A stretch of DNA of 8,253 nucleotides, from positions 1 through 8,253 of the forward strand of contig JBGPJN010000135.1 in the NCBI GenBank assembly GCA_041485445.1. The letters run 5' to 3'. The notes below the pieces were generated by a model. The model was given only the letters and a program-made list of their open reading frames with translations, did not search any database and had not been told where the DNA came from. The DNA is from SHYG01 sp041485445 (GTDB lineage: Bacteria; Chloroflexota; Dehalococcoidia; Lucifugimonadales; UBA3495). The translations under genes and the position numbers were made by a program. Shown here in pieces: positions 6,279 through 8,253 of the stretch; the stretch's first letter is position 1, and every line of letters begins with the position of its first letter.

Positions 6279-6285
6279 CCAATCC

Positions 6286-7620
6286 GTGTTTGAAACCCTC
6301 TCCGACAAGCTCACCGGCATCCTCCAGAAGCTGTCCAGCAAGGGCCGCCTCACTGAGAAGGACGTGGACGAGGCGCTGGCCCTGGTGCGCCGCTCGCTGC
6401 TGGAGGCCGACGTCAACTTCCGCGTGGCCCGCGACTTCGTGGCCAGGGTGCGGGAGCGGTCCCTGGGCGCCGGTGTGCTGGAGAGCCTCACCCCCGGCCA
6501 GCAGGTGGTCAAGGTGGTCCATGAGGAGTTGACCGCCATCCTCACCGGCGGCGACCACAAGCTGACCCCGGCCAGCCGCCCGCCCACGGTGGTGATGCTG
6601 GTGGGGCTGCAAGGCTCAGGCAAGACCACCACCGCCGGCAAGCTGGCCCTGGCCCTTCGCCGCCAGGGGCATAAGGCCCTGCTGGTAGCAGCCGACCTGC
6701 GCCGTCCCGCCGCCATCCAGCAGCTGGAGACTCTGGGCCGCCAGCTGGACGTGCCCGTGTACTCGGAAGACCCCAAGACCTCCACGCCGGTGAAAGTGGC
6801 GCAGGCCGGCGTGAAGCGGGGCGAGCAGCTGGGCGTCCCGTGGGTTATCATCGACACCGGCGGCCGCCTGCACATCGACGACGAGCTGATGCAGGAGCTG
6901 GTCAGCGTCAGGGCCGCCCTGTCGCCCCAGGAGATCCTCCTGGTGGTGGACGCCATGACCGGCCAGGACGCGGTGACCGCCGCCCAGGAGTTCCACACGC
7001 GGGTGTCCCTCACCGGCCTCATCATCACCAAGCTGGACGGCGACGCCCGCGGCGGCGCGGCGCTGTCCATCACCCGGGTCACCGGAGTGCCCATCAAATA
7101 CATCGGCGTGGGGGAGCGCGCCGACGCCCTGGAGCCCTTCTACCCCGACCGGCTGGCCTCCCGCATCCTGGGCATGGGCGACGTGCTCAGCCTCATCGAG
7201 AAGGCCCAGCAGACGGTGGACGTGCAGCAGGCCAAAGAAATGGAGCGCAAGCTGCGCACCGCCACCTTTGACCTGGACGACTTCCTGCAGCAGATCCAAA
7301 ATCTCAAGAAGATGGGTTCCCTGGCCCAGGTCATGGAGATGGTGCCAGGCTTCAAGCAGATGGGCAAGAAGATGGGCGCCGCCGAGGTGGATGAGAGCCA
7401 CCTCAAGCGGGTGGAGGCCATCATTCGCTCCATGACCGCCCAGGAGCGCCGCACTCCGGAGATCCTGGACGGCAGCCGCCGGCGCCGCATCGCCCGGGGC
7501 AGCGGCACCACGCCCCAGGACATCAACCAACTGCTGGGCCAGTTCCGCCAGACCCAGCAGATAATGAAGCAGTTCGCCCGCTCCAAGCGCCCCGGCAACC
7601 TGGCCCGCCTGTTCCGCTAG
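6286..7620 (+). CDS. ffh: Signal recognition particle GTPase Ffh/SRP54
   Basis: This 444-residue protein (from GTG 6286) is the GTPase that binds 4.5S/SRP RNA and signal sequences and delivers translating ribosomes to FtsY at the membrane. The N domain (about 1-85) contains the SLLEADV helix (37-43). The G domain has G1 GLQGSGKTTT (107-116), G2 DLRRPAA (137-143), G3 at 190-195, G4 TKLDGDARGG (248-257) and GVGERADALEPF (274-285). The M domain (about 310-444) ends with the SRP-RNA binding helices, including SRRRRIARGSG (397-407) and NQLLGQF. Length and domain order are normal for the family. One oddity is that G3 reads DTGGRL, where nearly all SRP GTPases have DTAGR; GGC for GCC is a single base difference. 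It appears monocistronic, with its own promoter at 6184-6213 and AT-rich non-coding DNA after it. Confidence 0.96.
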   Translation: MFETLSDKLTGILQKLSSKGRLTEKDVDEALALVRRSLLEADVNFRVARDFVARVRERSLGAGVLESLTPGQQVVKVVHEELTAILTGGDHKLTPASRPPTVVMLVGLQGSGKTTTAGKLALALRRQGHKALLVAADLRRPAAIQQLETLGRQLDVPVYSEDPKTSTPVKVAQAGVKRGEQLGVPWVIIDTGGRLHIDDELMQELVSVRAALSPQEILLVVDAMTGQDAVTAAQEFHTRVSLTGLIITKLDGDARGGAALSITRVTGVPIKYIGVGERADALEPFYPDRLASRILGMGDVLSLIEKAQQTVDVQQAKEMERKLRTATFDLDDFLQQIQNLKKMGSLAQVMEMVPGFKQMGKKMGAAEVDESHLKRVEAIIRSMTAQERRTPEILDGSRRRRIARGSGTTPQDINQLLGQFRQTQQIMKQFARSKRPGNLARLFR

Positions 7621-7657
7621 GCCGACGCAATCCAGGTTTCCTCCACCAATACTCCTG

Positions 7658-7686
7658 GTTTCACTCACTATTCCCAATAGTGAAAC
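7658..7686 (+). terminator. Inverted repeat just downstream of ffh
   Basis: Two nested alternatives exist. GTTTCACT (7658-7665) can pair with AGTGAAAC (7679-7686), or CACTATT (7666-7672) can form a tight stem with AATAGTG (7676-7682) over a CCC loop. It lies 37 bases after the ffh stop, where a transcription end is expected. The following bases (GATTTCCG) lack a proper T-tract and the stems are AT-rich, so intrinsic termination is doubtful. It may instead be an operator or a pause or processing site. Confidence 0.35.
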
Positions 7687-7803
7687 GATTTCCGTAGTCC
7701 AGATAGTCTGGCGCACCACTATGCCATGCACTATATCATATCTTGCCATACTATTAGTCTATTGTTATCCAGTATAGTAATAATTGACACTCCACATATA
7801 GTG
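7666..7803. repeat. Cluster of CACTAT/ATAGTG hexamers
   Basis: CACTAT occurs at 7666-7671, 7717-7722 and 7729-7734. Its reverse complement ATAGTG occurs at 7677-7682 and 7798-7803. Near-matches TACTAT (7749-7754) and ATAGTA (7774-7779) bring the total to seven within 138 bases. The octamers CACTATAT (7729-7736) and ATATAGTG (7796-7803) are exact inverted copies, and the latter lies within the spacer of the 7784-7812 promoter. This arrangement would suit binding sites for a regulator, but low sequence complexity could also produce it. Confidence 0.4.
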
Positions 7804-7812
7804 TGCTACCAT
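7784..7812 (+). promoter_or_regulatory. Strong sigma-70 promoter for the substrate-binding lipoprotein
   Basis: A perfect -35, TTGACA (7784-7789), is followed after 17 bases by TACCAT (7807-7812), with the extended -10 TG at 7804-7805. The spacer includes an inverted repeat, ACACT (7787-7791) and AGTGT (7800-7804), a possible operator. Transcription would begin near 7819, giving a leader of about 120 nt before ATG 7939. Confidence 0.65.
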
Positions 7813-7852
7813 CCATCAACTTTCCGTAGCTGGCTTCTAGTGGAATTAGTGT

Positions 7853-7898
7853 CGCCAAACCTGTTCGCTAACCGACGGATGTTGCCCCTGGTTTGGCG
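7853..7898 (+). promoter_or_regulatory. Leader stem with perfect 9-bp arms
   Basis: CGCCAAACC (7853-7861) and GGTTTGGCG (7890-7898) are perfect complements around a 28-base loop. Two flanking G-T wobbles could extend the helix in RNA. It sits in the transcribed leader between the 7784-7812 promoter and the downstream gene. I do not recognise it as a known riboswitch class. Confidence 0.5.
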
Positions 7899-7904
7899 GT
7901 ATCA

Positions 7905-7935
7905 ATCCTCCCCTGAGCCGGCGTAAAAGGAGGAT
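7905..7935 (+). promoter_or_regulatory. Shine-Dalgarno with a complementary sequestering arm
   Basis: The near-perfect ribosome binding site AAAAGGAGG (7925-7933) lies five bases before ATG 7939. GGAGGAT (7929-7935) is exactly complementary to ATCCTCC (7905-7911), with a 17-base loop between. In RNA this helix would bury the Shine-Dalgarno. Together with the upstream 9-bp stem it suggests translational control, for example by a ligand, temperature or a competing structure. No ligand class can be named from the sequence. Confidence 0.45.
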
Positions 7936-7938
7936 GGC

Positions 7939-8253
7939 ATGAGTTTGTTCCGAGACCGGCAACGGCTTGCCTGGTGGCTCCGCTGGACCTTCAGTCGCTC
8001 CGGAGGGATAACCGCCGGCACACTAACCCTGCTCCTCCTCTTGGCAGTGGCTTGCGGCGCCGCCGCCACCGCCGTCCCAGCGCCCACCATCGCACCTGCG
8101 CCATCCACCGGCGCCGGGGTTACCCCCACTGCCATGCCCAAGGCCACCGCAGTGCCCGCGGCGGCTACCGTCAACCCCGGCAAGCTCACATTTATGATTG
8201 CCGGGTGGGGCAACGGGCGCTTCACCTACAACTACGGCGTGGGCGGCGGCAAC
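7939..8253 (+). CDS. Lipoprotein, probable ABC-transporter substrate-binding protein (N-terminal part)
   Basis: The frame is open from ATG 7939 to the window edge (105 residues seen; the 3' end lies outside). A basic N-terminus (RDRQR...RWTFSR) leads into the hydrophobic stretch ITAGTLTLLLLLAVAC with lipobox LAVAC, giving lipid-modified Cys39. Position -3 is Ala rather than the usual Leu, Val or Ile. An Ala/Pro/Thr-rich linker (about 40-80) follows, typical of surface lipoproteins. The mature domain then begins GKLTFMIAGWGNGRFTYNYGVGGGN, which resembles the start of family 5 (oligopeptide/nickel-type) solute-binding proteins; that assignment rests on similarity from memory and on a short segment. 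It would sit outside the membrane and capture a substrate for an ABC importer whose permease genes lie beyond the window. It has its own strong promoter and a structured leader. Confidence 0.75.
   Translation, partial: MSLFRDRQRLAWWLRWTFSRSGGITAGTLTLLLLLAVACGAAATAVPAPTIAPAPSTGAGVTPTAMPKATAVPAAATVNPGKLTFMIAGWGNGRFTYNYGVGGGN

Larger units (their letters stand above)
7621..7938. other. AT-richer intergenic region with promoter and structured leader
   Basis: No convincing gene lies in this 318-base gap. Its composition differs sharply from the flanking genes. It contains the post-ffh inverted repeat, another small hairpin CCAGA-TAG-TCTGG (7699-7711), several CACTAT-type hexamers, one strong promoter and a leader of about 120 nt with two stems. 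An open frame of 66 codons (7726-7926) crosses the promoter and has no ribosome binding site, so I do not treat it as a gene. Confidence 0.7.

Noticed and set aside
6232..6285. N-terminal 18-residue extension of Ffh from the upstream GTG
   Set aside because: It has no ribosome binding site, is not Ffh-like, and AAGGAAG is well placed for GTG 6286, where the family begins.
6616..7749. 377-codon minus-strand open frame opposite ffh
   Set aside because: It overlaps the unmistakable Ffh G and M domains and has shadow-type composition.
7726..7926. 66-codon open frame in the AT-rich gap after ffh
   Set aside because: It contains the TTGACA/TACCAT promoter and leader stem, lacks a ribosome binding site, and its translation matches nothing I recognise.
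1..8253. CRISPR arrays, tRNA or rRNA genes, insertion sequences
   Set aside because: I saw no regularly spaced direct repeats, cloverleaf or rRNA signatures, and no transposase motifs on either strand.

Overview
The window looks like a GC-rich bacterial chromosome segment, probably from a Chloroflexota-type (Dehalococcoidia/SAR202-like) genome. This is an inference from the style of the Ffh, the Rad50-like SbcC and the proline/threonine-rich lipoprotein; no rRNA or other phylogenetic marker is present. All main genes have strong GC bias at third codon positions. Two stretches depart from this: the gene islet at about 2341-3380 and the intergenic region 7621-7938.

Layout, left to right. The window opens on the last 17 codons of a MutM/Fpg-type DNA glycosylase (1-54). 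A palindromic GC-rich intergenic repeat (about 70-118) and a candidate promoter (182-210) follow. Next is the most unusual gene, a 681-residue protein (295-2340) that fuses a DapA-superfamily class I aldolase, an MfnB-like furan synthase domain with its catalytic residues conserved, and a short TusA-like domain with one Cys. Thirteen bases later comes a small three-segment membrane protein whose frame is interrupted at CTT TAG C (2621-2627), the same layout as the prfB frameshift site. A DUF433/DUF5615 (VapBC-like) toxin-antitoxin pair follows (2793-3376). Convergent to it, and almost touching, is a Rad50/SbcC-type ATPase on the minus strand (3385-5991).

The divergent region between sbcC and ffh carries a second, inverted copy of the palindromic repeat (6039-6116) and a good sigma-70 promoter for ffh (6184-6213). 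The ffh gene (6286-7620) encodes the SRP GTPase and has an atypical G3 motif. Then comes about 320 bp of AT-richer non-coding DNA. It holds a hairpin just after ffh, a cluster of CACTAT/ATAGTG hexamers, a strong promoter (7784-7812) and a leader of about 120 nt. The leader has a 9-bp stem and a 7-bp helix that would sequester the Shine-Dalgarno of the last gene. That gene (7939 to the right edge) is the N-terminal part of a lipoprotein resembling ABC-transporter substrate-binding proteins.

How the genes work together: mostly they do not form one pathway. fpg, sbcC and ffh are housekeeping or repair genes. The TA pair and the frameshifted membrane gene look like an accessory islet between core genes. 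The best candidates for undescribed biology are the aldolase-furan synthase-TusA fusion, the CTT-TAG-C frame junction, and the structured leader of the substrate-binding lipoprotein.
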